DNA of 64,000 nt, from assembly GCA_021463905.1 (NCBI GenBank), contig JAJTZA010000038.1, forward strand, positions 1 through 64,000, read 5' to 3'. How positions within the stretch are numbered: position 1 is the first letter of the stretch; each line of letters begins with the position of its first letter. Made by a program: the position numbers and the translations under genes. The notes below the pieces were generated by a model. That model saw nothing but the letters and a program-made list of their open reading frames with translations, was not told where the DNA came from and did not search any database. This stretch comes from Terrimicrobiaceae bacterium (lineage in GTDB: Bacteria; Verrucomicrobiota; Verrucomicrobiia; Chthoniobacterales; Terrimicrobiaceae). Shown piece by piece: positions 52,041 through 61,571 of this stretch.

Positions 52041-54754
52041 GGAGCGGTCACCACATCGTGGCAGCGTCCACAAAGTCCGGGATGATCTGCAAAGGCTCCG
52101 ACATCGGGCCGGTGACGCCAGCAACGCTCGCAACGCGCATGAGCGATTTTTTCAAGAGTCACCGAAATCTCCGCGCCTTCTTTTTCGTGAACATCCAGGC
52201 TGCTCAGGATGAGGATTTCCTCGAGACCTCCGGGATCTTCCTTGGCGAAGCCTGCGACCGCTCCGGGAGGCAGGATCAGCGACACGCGGGCTTCGAGGGT
52301 GCCACTGATGACCCCGGATTTTTGCGCGCGCTCGACTTCCTGGGCGATGCGCGCCCGTGTGTCCAGAATGTCCGCCATCAATTCGAGTGTGGTCTGATCA
52401 TCTGTGCGGGCCGGTGTTTCCGGGAACAGTTCGAGGTGGACGGAGCTGTCTGGCGCGAAGTGGCTCCACGCCTCCTCGGCTGTGAAGGCGAGGATGGGAG
52501 CGAGCAGTCGGCAGAGCGCATCAAAGACCACGCGCATGACCGTGGTGGTTGCGACGCGTCGTGGCGAATGGGCGGGGTCACAGTAGAGGCGATCCTTGGT
52601 GATGTCCACGTAGAGGCTGCTGAGGTCCACCGCGCAAAAATCATTGATGGCGCGGTAGGCCCGATGGAACTCGAGTTTTTCGTAAGCGTCGCGGCAGGTG
52701 GTGTTCACGACGGCGAGGCGGGCGAGAATCCAGCGATCCACGAGCGGGAGACGGTCGGGCAGTTCAAGGCCGGACGCCCGTGCGCCACCATTAGCCAGAA
52801 GGATGCGCAGGGTGTTGCGGATGCGCCGGTAGGCATCACCCAGCCCCTTGAAAATCTCCTCCGAAAATGGGACATCCTCGGTGCACTTCACGCTGCTGAC
52901 CCAAAGCCTCACCAGATCCGCGCCGTAGCGCTTGACGTAATGGGCCGCGTCGGTCGGCTTGGCATAGCCGCCCTGCGCCGATTTCGAGATTTTTCGGCGT
53001 GTGTCCTCATCCACCACAAACCCGTGGGTGAGGACGCGCCGATAGGGTGCCGCACCATTCAGTGCAACCGAGGTCATCAGCGAGCTTTGGAACCAGCCCC
53101 GGTGCTGGTCGGTGGCTTCGAGGTACAGGTCGGCGGGGAAGGCGAGTTCCGGGCGTGTCCGCAGGACGGCCTGATGGCTCACTCCGGAATCAATCCAGAC
53201 ATCCAGGGTGTCATGCCGACGCCTGGTGCCTGCAGGCAGCCCAACCAACCTGGCCCATGCGTCATCGTCTTTTTCAAACCAGGCATTTGTTCCCTCGCGT
53301 TCGACGACCTTTGCGACGGCTTCAATGATCGTCGGGTCGAGAATGGGGGTGCCCTCCGCCGTGTAAAAAACCGGCAGCGGAACCCCCCACGTCCTCTGAC
53401 GCGAGATGCACCAGTCCGGACGGCTCGCAACCGTTCCTGCAATCCGCGCACGGGAGGCGGGTGGTACCCAGGCTGTTTCTGCAATCCCCTGCATCGCAGC
53501 CTCACGGAGCGCGTCAATGCGGATGAAAAATTGTTCGATGGCCCGAAAAATCACCGGGGTCTTGGAGCGCCAGCAGTGCGGGTAGCTGTGCGGGTAATCC
53601 TCGCGCCCCACCAGGGCACCGGCCTCTTGCAGCATCCCCACAATACGCTCATTGGCCGCAAATACGTATTTTCCAACCAGCTCCGGCACTCCACATTCCT
53701 CGGTGAAGTGACCGCGGTCGTCCACCGGCGAAAGCATCGGCAACCCGCGCTCGAGTCCCAGCCGGTAGTCGTCATCCCCATGCCCAGGCGCAATATGCAC
53801 GCAGCCAGTGCCAGTCTCCAGCGTGACAAACTCCGCCGGATAAATGGGCGCCGAACGCGGCAGAAACGGGTGCCTCGCCTCAAGCCCTTCCAACCGCGAA
53901 CCGGGAAAGGTCTCGATCACGCGCGGCTCCGCCCCCGGGATACGCGCGGCCAGCGCGGGCAGAAGAGCTTCCGCCACCACGACCCGCCCCAAGGCACCCA
54001 CCTCCGCCAGGACGTATGTGTGACGCGGATGAACCGCAATGGCGAGGTTGGCCGGCAGTGTCCAAGGCGTCGTCGTCCAAATGAGAATCCCCGCGCTCCC
54101 ACCAAAGACCCCTCCCTCGAGGGCAAAACGCACCGTCACCGCTGTTGAGATTTTGTCCTGGTACTCGACTTCGGCTTCGGCCAGCGCGGTCTGCGCTCCC
54201 GTGCTCCAGAGAACAGGCTTCAAACTCCGATAGACGAGGTCGGCAGCGACAAACTTTCCGAAGGAGCGCAGAATCTCCGCCTCATACGCCGGGTCGAGGG
54301 TCAGGTAGGGATTCCCCCAATCGCCGAGAACCCCCAGTCTGCAAAATTGCTCCTTTTGGATTTCGACAAACTTTCGCGCATAGTCCTCCGAGCGGCGGCG
54401 AACCTCCACCGGTGCCAGACCGCGGTGCTCGCTCACCACCTTGAATTCAATGGGCAGCCCGTGGCAGTCCCAACCCGGAATAAACGGCGCACGGTAGCCG
54501 CTCATCGTCCGCGTCTTTATCACAAAATCTTTCAGGATTTTATTCAGTGCCGTCCCCATGTGGACGTCCCCGTTGGCAAATGGCGGGCCGTCATGCAGAA
54601 CATAACGCGGACCCTCCGCCCGCGCTTCCTGTATCTTCCGGTACAACCCCTCGCGCTCCCACTGCCCGAGCAACACCCGCTCCCGAACCGCCAGCCCAGC
54701 CTTCATCGGAAAATCGGTCTTCGGAAGATGCAGGGTTTCTTTATACGCACTCAT
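52037..54754 (-). CDS. ileS: isoleucyl-tRNA synthetase
   Basis: A 905-residue class I synthetase with editing. The HIGH-type motif is PFANGDVHMGTALNK (His at about 65) and the KMSKS motif appears as KISKSAQGG. The C-terminal zinc site is CERCWRHRPDVGAF and CGRCHD. The start at 54754 gives SAYKETLHLPKTDFPMKAGL, the normal opening; the frame to 54880 is upstream sequence without homology. Confidence 0.95.
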   Translation of the reverse strand: MSAYKETLHLPKTDFPMKAGLAVRERVLLGQWEREGLYRKIQEARAEGPRYVLHDGPPFANGDVHMGTALNKILKDFVIKTRTMSGYRAPFIPGWDCHGLPIEFKVVSEHRGLAPVEVRRRSEDYARKFVEIQKEQFCRLGVLGDWGNPYLTLDPAYEAEILRSFGKFVAADLVYRSLKPVLWSTGAQTALAEAEVEYQDKISTAVTVRFALEGGVFGGSAGILIWTTTPWTLPANLAIAVHPRHTYVLAEVGALGRVVVAEALLPALAARIPGAEPRVIETFPGSRLEGLEARHPFLPRSAPIYPAEFVTLETGTGCVHIAPGHGDDDYRLGLERGLPMLSPVDDRGHFTEECGVPELVGKYVFAANERIVGMLQEAGALVGREDYPHSYPHCWRSKTPVIFRAIEQFFIRIDALREAAMQGIAETAWVPPASRARIAGTVASRPDWCISRQRTWGVPLPVFYTAEGTPILDPTIIEAVAKVVEREGTNAWFEKDDDAWARLVGLPAGTRRRHDTLDVWIDSGVSHQAVLRTRPELAFPADLYLEATDQHRGWFQSSLMTSVALNGAAPYRRVLTHGFVVDEDTRRKISKSAQGGYAKPTDAAHYVKRYGADLVRLWVSSVKCTEDVPFSEEIFKGLGDAYRRIRNTLRILLANGGARASGLELPDRLPLVDRWILARLAVVNTTCRDAYEKLEFHRAYRAINDFCAVDLSSLYVDITKDRLYCDPAHSPRRVATTTVMRVVFDALCRLLAPILAFTAEEAWSHFAPDSSVHLELFPETPARTDDQTTLELMADILDTRARIAQEVERAQKSGVISGTLEARVSLILPPGAVAGFAKEDPGGLEEILILSSLDVHEKEGAEISVTLEKIAHARCERCWRHRPDVGAFADHPGLCGRCHDVVTAP

Positions 54755-54905
54755 GAGAAAAGCCCTGCATCCTAGCGACACCTCATGCTCACAGTCAACG
54801 CACTCCGCAGAGGTCCTGATCATGCCCCTTCCTCGTCTTGCAGAACCAATCGGAACGCCCACCCGCGACCGAACCGGCAAGCACGGAATCCCCGCTCGTC
54901 GAGCG

Positions 54906-55451
54906 TCAGGATGCTCGGGAGGCTTGGAGGTGGGCGAGGCCTACGGCGATGGCATCGGCGGCGTCGGGAGGGGGAGTTTCTTCGAGACCGAGCAGTGCGC
55001 GCACCATGAATCCGACCTGTTGTTTTTGTGCGCCGCCGCGTCCGACGACGGCCTGCTTCACACGGCGGGGTGCGTATTCATGGATGGGCAGACCACGGCG
55101 CGCGGCGGCCAGCAATACCGCGCCGCGGGCGGAGCCCAAAACGATCGCCGTGCGGAAGCTCTGCACATAAATCACCGACTCGATGGCAACTCCGGAGGGA
55201 TGGTGGGCATCCATGAGAGCGAGCAGCGTGTCATGGATGGCCAACAGGCAGGCTTCGTGCGGGAGCCGCGCGGGGTTCGAGACGACTCCATACGTCACGG
55301 CACGGATTTTCCTGGAGGGCCCCTCCGAGATCAGCACGGCGTAGCCGGTTCCGCGCAGTGAAGGGTCCACCGCCAGAATCACCCGCCTGGCCCCCGCCGT
55401 GGCTCCCGCTGACAAATTAGCACCCGAAGCCGGGCGACCGGACGGCAGCAT
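54906..55451 (-). CDS. ruvC: Holliday junction resolvase RuvC
   Basis: An endonuclease of 181 residues or somewhat less that cuts Holliday junctions during recombination. The acidic catalytic residues are in ILAVDPSLRGTGY (Asp), VAIESVIYVQSF (Glu), and PPDAADAIAVGLAHL (two Asp). The first 22 residues (up to ATAGARR) are not conserved, and a later non-ATG start is possible. ruvA and ruvB are not adjacent. It lies 12 bases after the SHMT gene. Confidence 0.9.
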   Translation of the reverse strand: MLPSGRPASGANLSAGATAGARRVILAVDPSLRGTGYAVLISEGPSRKIRAVTYGVVSNPARLPHEACLLAIHDTLLALMDAHHPSGVAIESVIYVQSFRTAIVLGSARGAVLLAAARRGLPIHEYAPRRVKQAVVGRGGAQKQQVGFMVRALLGLEETPPPDAADAIAVGLAHLQASRAS

Positions 55452-55463
55452 GATTCTTAAGGG

Positions 55464-57158
55464 TTACGGCAGCGGGAACCTCGCCGTGAAAGCGGTCACC
55501 CTCCGCCGCAAGGCCTCGAGCTTTTTCTCCTCGCCCCGCGATTGGATGGCCTCATCAATAAACTCCGCAATCTCCATGAAATCGTCTTCCTCCATGCCGC
55601 GCGTGGTGGCTGCCGGCGAGCCCAGCCGGATGCCCCCCGTCTTGGTGATGGGTTCGGTATCAAAGGGAATCGCGTTTTTGTTGACGGTCATGGCGGCACT
55701 TTCGAGCGCAGCCTGGGCCTCGACACCCGTGACCCCTTTCGCACGGAGGTCCACCAGCATGACATGGTTGTCGGTTCCACCCGAAACAATGCGGAAACCC
55801 AATTGCGAAAGGCGGGCCGCAAGCGCCTTTGCGTTATTCACGACCTGCCGGGCATATTCCCGGAAGGCGGGTTGAAGAGCCTCGTGCAGGCAGACGGCTT
55901 TGGCTGCGATGACGTGCATCAGCGGGCCGCCCTGCACGCCGGGAAAGGTCTGCGCGTCCACCTTCTTGGCGAATTCCTCCCGACAAAAAACAATCCCACC
56001 GCGCGGGCCGCGCAGGCTCTTGTGTGTGGTTGTTGTCACAAAATGCGCGTGAGGGATTGGGGAGGGATGCTCGCCCCCGGCAACCAGCCCGGCTATATGG
56101 GCCATGTCTACAAAAAGATACGCCCCCACAGAATCTGCAATTTCGCGCATGCGCCGGAAATCAATAACCCGCGAATACGCGCTGGCTCCCGCCGTGATCA
56201 TCCGCGGATGAACCTCCTCTGCCTGCCGCCCGAGTGCCTCGTAATCAATGGTTTCTGATTCGCGCTCCACCCCATAATGATGGACATCGTACAACTTTCC
56301 CGAAAAGTTGGCCTTGTGACCATGCGTCAGGTGGCCGCCATGCGAGAGATCCATCGTAAGAATGCGATCCCCAGGCTTCAACACACTAAAGTACACCGCC
56401 ATGTTCGCCTGGCTCCCACTGTGGGGCTGCACATTGACGTGCTCGGCACCAAAGAGAGCTTTCGCGCGTCCGATGGCCAGACTCTCAATGATATCCACGT
56501 ACTCGCAGCCGCCATACCAGCGGCGTCCCGGGTAGCCCTCGGCGTATTTGTTGGTCAGGCATGACCCCTGCGCCTCGCGTACAGCGCGGCTCGTGAAGTT
56601 CTCGCTGGCAATCAATTCAATGTGCTCAAACTGGCGTCGCGCCTCGTCAGCAATGGCTGCGGCGATTTCCGGGTCCATGGCCGCAAGAGCGGCGTTTTCA
56701 GGTGATGTCATAGATTCTTGGGATTCGAGAAAGGGGATGATTTTTTGGAGTGATTGACGGATCATGTCCCGGCATTCGATGTAGGCTCGACGTCCGCGGC
56801 CCATCGGGTCGGGGACATCCCCACCGCCCTCAATCTCGCGAAGCAGGCGCACCTTGGTGATGTGCTCCGGAAAAAACACCCGCAGGATGCGCTGGTGGTC
56901 GGCGGTCATGACGAAAATATCGGTCGCGCTTTTCATAAGCGTCCCGGTGACGGACTGGCTGCGGAATCCGCCGAGCTTCACGGAGGCGCCGGCCAGTGCC
57001 TCCACGGCTTCCGGACTGGCCGGCTGGCCATCGAGCGCACTGACTCCCGCCGATGAGACCGTCCATCCGGGACGGTCGGCGATCAACTCCCGAAAAAGCC
57101 CTTCCGCCATCGGGCTGCGGCAGACATTGCCGGTGCAGATAAAAAGTACGCGCCTCAT
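55464..57158 (-). CDS. low-molecular-weight protein-tyrosine phosphatase fused to serine hydroxymethyltransferase
   Basis: One open frame of 564 residues covers two complete enzymes. Residues 1-145 are a low-molecular-weight tyrosine phosphatase with CTGNVCRS (C8, R14) and the general-acid Asp in VPDPMGRG (D117). Residues 150-564 are a full Gly[35 protein letters not shown], and the PLP lysine K380 in [14 protein letters not shown]. GlyA makes glycine and methylene-THF from serine. M150 (56711) is exactly where a stand-alone GlyA would start, so separate translation from an internal start is possible, though no good ribosome-binding site precedes it. Either a true fusion or a missing stop between two coupled genes explains the arrangement. 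Confidence 0.92.
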   Translation of the reverse strand: MRRVLFICTGNVCRSPMAEGLFRELIADRPGWTVSSAGVSALDGQPASPEAVEALAGASVKLGGFRSQSVTGTLMKSATDIFVMTADHQRILRVFFPEHITKVRLLREIEGGGDVPDPMGRGRRAYIECRDMIRQSLQKIIPFLESQESMTSPENAALAAMDPEIAAAIADEARRQFEHIELIASENFTSRAVREAQGSCLTNKYAEGYPGRRWYGGCEYVDIIESLAIGRAKALFGAEHVNVQPHSGSQANMAVYFSVLKPGDRILTMDLSHGGHLTHGHKANFSGKLYDVHHYGVERESETIDYEALGRQAEEVHPRMITAGASAYSRVIDFRRMREIADSVGAYLFVDMAHIAGLVAGGEHPSPIPHAHFVTTTTHKSLRGPRGGIVFCREEFAKKVDAQTFPGVQGGPLMHVIAAKAVCLHEALQPAFREYARQVVNNAKALAARLSQLGFRIVSGGTDNHVMLVDLRAKGVTGVEAQAALESAAMTVNKNAIPFDTEPITKTGGIRLGSPAATTRGMEEDDFMEIAEFIDEAIQSRGEEKKLEALRRRVTAFTARFPLP

Positions 57159-57276
57159 CGGAAGTTTCTTTTGGAATGTCTAACCCGGGGACGCGAGCAA
57201 ATCAAGCCAACCCGCGCACCCCTCTCATGCCGACCCGCATAAAAACCGAAAAATCGAAAAATTGAGTGATTTCGGA

Positions 57277-57304
57277 TTGACGGCAGGGCGCAACCCCCTA
57301 CGAT
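57277..57304 (+). promoter_or_regulatory. candidate promoter for rplI-dnaB
   Basis: TTGACG (57277-57282), 16-base spacer, TACGAT (57299-57304), 31 bases before the rplI ATG. This is the best sigma-70-like match noticed in the window. Confidence 0.55.
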
Positions 57305-57334
57305 GAGCAGCCCGTCACGCGACGGATTTTACTT

Positions 57335-57892
57335 ATGGCACACACTCAGATTTTGCTTACCGCAAACGTCCCGAACCTCGGCGCCGAAGCCGATATTGTC
57401 AAGGTGCGCACCGGATACGCGCGCAACTTCCTCATCCCCAAAGGCGACGCCCTCGAACTCAACCCCTCGGCTCTCCGCCGCGTCAACCACCTGAAAGCCA
57501 GGCGGGCAGAACGCGAAGCCCGCGAATTGACTGCAGCCGAGGAACTGGCGGCGCGCATTGGTAAATTGCGCCTCTCCTTCACGCTCGAGATCGGAGAGTC
57601 CGGGAAAGCGTTCGGATCGGTGACCGCAAAAGACATCCATGACCGGCTGCTCCAGGAGCTGCCCGAAGTCGGCCTCGAGCGCCACGCTGTCGAGCTCGAC
57701 AAACCCGTCAAGGAATCCGGCCAGCAGGTGGTCGCCGTACGCGTACACCCCGACGTCACCGCAAAACTCTCCATCAAAATCGTCTCTCCCAAGGTGGAAG
57801 AGGAGGCAGGAGGGGAAGCCACCGCAGAAGAATCCGCGCACGAGCCGAAAAAGTCCACCCGCCCAAGAAAAAAAGCGGAGGCACCCGCATAA
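57335..57892 (+). CDS. rplI: 50S ribosomal protein L9
   Basis: A 185-residue rRNA-binding protein. The N-terminal domain reads ILLTANVPNLGAEADIVKVR then GYARNFLIPKGDAL, followed by the long helix and the C-terminal domain ending HPDVTAKLSIKIV. A tail of about 35 residues rich in Glu, Ala and Lys (HEPKKSTRPRKKAEAPA) is extra compared with the usual 150. It precedes dnaB, a common pairing, though rpsF, ssb and rpsR are not here. Confidence 0.95.
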   Translation: MAHTQILLTANVPNLGAEADIVKVRTGYARNFLIPKGDALELNPSALRRVNHLKARRAEREARELTAAEELAARIGKLRLSFTLEIGESGKAFGSVTAKDIHDRLLQELPEVGLERHAVELDKPVKESGQQVVAVRVHPDVTAKLSIKIVSPKVEEEAGGEATAEESAHEPKKSTRPRKKAEAPA

Positions 57893-57920
57893 CGCGCCCT
57901 CGCGAAATCCATAGCCTCAC

Positions 57921-59420
57921 ATGCCCGCGCCATCTCCGGCTTCTGTCCGAGAGAACTCCACCACACACAGGGGAGCACCGGGGCGCGAAGCCCCGAAAAA
58001 ACAGCGCGGTTCTTCACAAAAATCCGGGAGTTATTTACAGGATGCTCACCGGTCACTCCCGGCCAGCCTGGATGCGGAAAAGGGCGTTCTGTGCAGCATC
58101 CTCCTGGATCCGGCGCGTCTGATTGACGAATGTGTCACGCGGCAGGTCACCGACAGCCATTTTCATCTCCCCGCCCATGCCCTGATCTTTCAAAGCGTGG
58201 TGAACATGCACAACGCGCAGCACCCCGTCGAGATGATCTCTCTGACGCAATGGCTCGCGGACACCGGTAAACTCGAGGAGGCGGGCGGGCACGCAACGAT
58301 CGCCGATTTGTACACGTTCGTTCCCAGCCCGGCCAACGCCCTCTACTACATCGAAATTCTCCGCGAAAAATACCTTCTTCGCAGGATCATCTCCACCTGC
58401 GGCGAATACGCAGCGCGCGCCTACGACGAACAAAACGAAGTCAGGATGCTCCTGGACGAGGTCGAGGAGAAAATTTTGAAAATTGGCGACGACCGGTTTG
58501 TGGACGGTGCGCCGCCGATGAAGGAGCTGGCCATGAACGCCCTGGATGATGTCGAAAAGGTCATCAAGCACCGGCATGGCATTGGCGGCCTCGCCACGGG
58601 GTTCACGGGCCTCGATGCCCTGACCGATGGGCTGCACGGCGGGGAAATGATCGTCATTGCCGCACGCCCCTCGATGGGAAAAACCGCTTTCGCCATGAAT
58701 GTGGCCGAACATGTCGCCCTCGAGGGCAAAAAGGCGGTGGCTGTTTACAGCCTCGAAATGAGCACACGGCAGCTCATGCAGCGGCTTCTTTGTTCGGTCG
58801 CACGCGTCAATATCAAAAAATTGCGCTCACAGGTGCTCGGCCAGAACCAGCAAAAGGCGCTCGTGAACGCAACCGAAAGACTCGCAACCACCCGCATGTT
58901 CATTGATGACACCCCAGGACTGGAAATCATGGAGCTGCGCGCACGAACCCGACGACTCCACAAACGCGAAAAACTCGACCTCATCATCATTGATTACCTC
59001 CAACTCCTGCGCTCAACCACCAAGCGCGGAATGGACAACCGACAAACCGAAGTCGCCGAAATTTCCGCCGGAATCAAGGCACTGGCCAAGGAACTCGACC
59101 TCCCCATCATCGTCCTCGCACAGCTCAACCGAAACCCGGAGTCGCGCGTCGGCAGCCGCGATGATGGCAAAGGCGGCAAGCCCCGACTCAGCGACCTGCG
59201 CGAGTCCGGATCCATCGAACAGGATGCGGACGTGGTCGGCCTGCTCTGGCGTCAGCAGTACTACGCGGCTGATGAAGAAGCAAAAAAGGAGGCCGAAGGC
59301 ATCGCCGAACTCCTCATCGCCAAACAACGCAACGGCCCCACCGGAGAAATCCCACTCACCTTCCTCAGCGAATTCACCCGCTTCGAGGACCGCGCAATCA
59401 ACCCCACCGATGGAGCTTGA
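57921..59420 (+). CDS. dnaB: replicative DNA helicase DnaB
   Basis: A 499-residue hexameric helicase of the replication fork. The N-terminal domain starts at about residue 45 (SLPASLDAEKGVLCSILLDP). The RecA-like core has Walker A AARPSMGKTAFAMNVAEH, Walker B LIIIDYLQLL, and DLRESGSIEQDADVV. No intein is present. About 40 residues before the core are basic and not conserved. Confidence 0.96.
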   Translation: MPAPSPASVRENSTTHRGAPGREAPKKQRGSSQKSGSYLQDAHRSLPASLDAEKGVLCSILLDPARLIDECVTRQVTDSHFHLPAHALIFQSVVNMHNAQHPVEMISLTQWLADTGKLEEAGGHATIADLYTFVPSPANALYYIEILREKYLLRRIISTCGEYAARAYDEQNEVRMLLDEVEEKILKIGDDRFVDGAPPMKELAMNALDDVEKVIKHRHGIGGLATGFTGLDALTDGLHGGEMIVIAARPSMGKTAFAMNVAEHVALEGKKAVAVYSLEMSTRQLMQRLLCSVARVNIKKLRSQVLGQNQQKALVNATERLATTRMFIDDTPGLEIMELRARTRRLHKREKLDLIIIDYLQLLRSTTKRGMDNRQTEVAEISAGIKALAKELDLPIIVLAQLNRNPESRVGSRDDGKGGKPRLSDLRESGSIEQDADVVGLLWRQQYYAADEEAKKEAEGIAELLIAKQRNGPTGEIPLTFLSEFTRFEDRAINPTDGA

Positions 59421-59598
59421 TTGACGATTTTTCATGGTGGTGTCTTTCTTCATAGAGTAGGACTTGGCCAATAGCTTGCTGCATAGCAGTATAATCGCAT
59501 GACAGCATTGCCGGTTTCAAAGCGTGAGGGTTTTTGAGGCATTTACGCTCTGGGTGCGAGGTGCCTCACAGAGCCATTTTTACGGGTTGGATTGAGGG

Positions 59599-59916
59599 TT
59601 ACGAGTAGCGAACGTCCTTGCCGGGGTCCATCTCGTGATCGAGGGCGAGACGCCCAGTGATATGCGGTTCGAGAACCTCGCGGACAAATTTCTGGTGCAC
59701 GGGGTCATCCCGGTAGAGCCGCAACTTGTCCAGGGACTCGACCTCGACGGCAAGGAAGAACGGCCACTCGAGGTCGGCCTCGATGCGCTTGCCGCAGCGC
59801 ACACTGCAAACCTCCGGAATCTTGAGCAGTTGGATGCGTGTCTCCCGCATCATCCACTCGATACGCTCCTCGTCCACTTCCGGCTTGAGCTTGAATAAAA
59901 CCAGATGATGAATCAT
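59599..59916 (-). CDS. Dabb-family stress-responsive alpha/beta-barrel protein
   Basis: A 105-residue single-domain protein of the Dabb fold. It opens MIHHLVLFKLKPEVDEERIE and continues with FFLAVEVESLDKLRLYRDDP and HQKFVREVLEPHI, the usual signature. Members form dimeric barrels of unclear or enzymatic function. It lies after nuoA on the same strand. The 178 bases between dnaB and this gene hold no recognisable gene or terminator. Confidence 0.85.
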   Translation of the reverse strand: MIHHLVLFKLKPEVDEERIEWMMRETRIQLLKIPEVCSVRCGKRIEADLEWPFFLAVEVESLDKLRLYRDDPVHQKFVREVLEPHITGRLALDHEMDPGKDVRYS

Positions 59917-59949
59917 GCCGCGCGCGCGCTGTCTTCCCCGTTCCCCGCC

Positions 59950-60327
59950 TCAACTGCGCGACCAGTTCAGCGCACCTTTCTTAATGGCGTAGATATACCC
60001 AAACAGCAGGATGAGGATAAAGCTCAACATGCTCCACAGGATCACCGTCCCAAACTCCGCGACAAACTGGCGGAAAACCACCGCCCACGGATACATAAAA
60101 ACAATCTCGATATCAAAAAGAATGAAGAGCATGGCCACGAGGTAAAACTTCACGCTGAACCTCGGCTGAGGGCCCGCCTCGGGAACCATCCCGCACTCGT
60201 AGGCCATGTCCTTCGCCGCGCTGCGCACCCCCGCGCGACCCAACAACACGTTAGAAACGAGCGCCACCGTCGCAAAACCCACCGCCACCAAAATATGCAG
60301 CAATACCGGAACGTAATTCTCAATCAT
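59950..60327 (-). CDS. nuoA: NADH-quinone oxidoreductase subunit A
   Basis: A 125-residue, three-span subunit of respiratory complex I. AYECGMVPEAGPQPRFSVKF then FLVAMLFILFDIEIVFMYPW are diagnostic. The rest of the nuo operon is not adjacent: a pseudopilin gene precedes it and a Dabb gene follows. Confidence 0.93.
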   Translation of the reverse strand: MIENYVPVLLHILVAVGFATVALVSNVLLGRAGVRSAAKDMAYECGMVPEAGPQPRFSVKFYLVAMLFILFDIEIVFMYPWAVVFRQFVAEFGTVILWSMLSFILILLFGYIYAIKKGALNWSRS

Positions 60328-60339
60328 GGGACTCGGTGC

Positions 60340-60858
60340 TTAGTCCCAGGAGGTGACATACTGGCGGGTATTGGTGGTGACATTCCACACGCCCACTTTC
60401 TTGCGCAGCGACACAGGGGGGTTCCCTGCGGAAATTGTTCCCGTGTAGTTGGTATCCATCGCGACATTGTAATCGCGCCCCCATGCATCCACAAAGTTTC
60501 CGCTCGAATTGGTTCCGCTTTTGCCGCCCTTTCCCACCGGAGCATTGGTCGGCTTGCGAGCACCCACCTCCAGAAAGACAATTTTACGGGGATTGTTGGC
60601 GGCATCCTGGCCCGTCAAAATGTTGACAAGAGCAGCATTCACCTGTGATGCGCCGCCCGGTGGCATCTTTCCATATTCGGTTTCGTAGGCAGTGATCGCT
60701 GTGGCGATTTGGACGACATCATTCTTGCACTGCGCCTTGCGGGCTGAATCCATGGCTCCATTGACAGCCGGAAAGAGCAACCCGGCCAGGATGCCGATGA
60801 TGGCGATCACGACCAGCAGCTCCATGAGGGTGAAGGCGTTCTTTTTAGGATTCATCAT
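60340..60858 (-). CDS. GspG-like prepilin-type protein
   Basis: A 172-residue pseudopilin. After NPKKNA comes FTLMELLVVIAIIGILAGLL, with the cleavage site before Phe and E5 in place. The body shows ARKAQCKNDVVQIATAITAYETEYGKMP, and a C-terminal part with DAWGRDYNVAMD similar to the calcium-site region of GspG. It is probably a type II secretion or pilus minor subunit. The Met pair at 60858/60855 is the start; the frame to 60906 adds a non-signal sequence. Confidence 0.85.
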   Translation of the reverse strand: MMNPKKNAFTLMELLVVIAIIGILAGLLFPAVNGAMDSARKAQCKNDVVQIATAITAYETEYGKMPPGGASQVNAALVNILTGQDAANNPRKIVFLEVGARKPTNAPVGKGGKSGTNSSGNFVDAWGRDYNVAMDTNYTGTISAGNPPVSLRKKVGVWNVTTNTRQYVTSWD

Positions 60859-60965
60859 GCAGGAATCTACGGGTGTTCGTGTGTCAGCACAAGCGGAATT
60901 TCCCATTTTCTCAGTTGAGAACCGAAGGGCTTCCAGCCATACTTGTCATAAACTCCACCATCATT

Positions 60966-61571
60966 TTGACGGGTTCCTTCAAACGCTCCGGCATTCTTTT
61001 TGTGCTCTCCGCGCCCTCGGGTGCCGGGAAGACCACCCTCCTGCGCGCCCTGCTTCAGAACCCTGATTTTGTGTATTCGGTCTCCTGCACCACGCGCCCG
61101 CCGCGCGCGGGAGAAGTGGATGGCGAGGATTATCATTTTTTGAGCGAGGAGGAGTTTGAGACCCGCGCCCACGCCCGGGAGTTTCTGGAACTCGCCGATG
61201 TCCACAACCACCGCTACGGTACACTCCGCGCCACTGTCCTCGATCGCCTCCGGCAAGGCGTGGATGTTCTCCTTGATATTGACACCCAGGGTGCTGCGAT
61301 GATTCGTGCGGACGCTTCCGTCGCGGGCCTGGTGGCCGACGTTTTTTTGATGCCACCCGGCCTCGAGGAATTGACACGCCGCCTCGAACAACGCGGCACG
61401 GAAACACCCGCGCAAATTGCCACGCGCATCGCCAACGCAGCCGCCGAAATGCACCATTGGCGCGACTACCGCTACACCCTCATCAGCGGCTCGCGGGAGG
61501 AAGACGTCGAGGGCTTCCGTGCGATCATGCGCGCCGAGCGTGCACTCACCCGGCGTCTCGAATTCCCATGA
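60966..61571 (+). CDS. gmk: guanylate kinase
   Basis: An enzyme of about 201 residues that phosphorylates GMP. The P-loop is LSAPSGAGKTTLLRAL. Also seen are SVSCTTRPPRAGEVDGEDYH and HNHRYGTLRATV, then DIDTQGAAMIR. No ATG lies near the normal beginning; TTG at 60966 gives the usual length, while the frame is open up to GTG at 60873, which would overlap the divergent pseudopilin start. The stop overlaps the next ATG (61568). Confidence 0.93.
   Translation: MTGSFKRSGILFVLSAPSGAGKTTLLRALLQNPDFVYSVSCTTRPPRAGEVDGEDYHFLSEEEFETRAHAREFLELADVHNHRYGTLRATVLDRLRQGVDVLLDIDTQGAAMIRADASVAGLVADVFLMPPGLEELTRRLEQRGTETPAQIATRIANAAAEMHHWRDYRYTLISGSREEDVEGFRAIMRAERALTRRLEFP

Noticed and set aside
59421-59598. Possible small RNA with a TATAAT box between dnaB and the Dabb gene
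   Set aside because: No -35 at correct spacing and no clear terminator; nothing beyond a chance -10 match.
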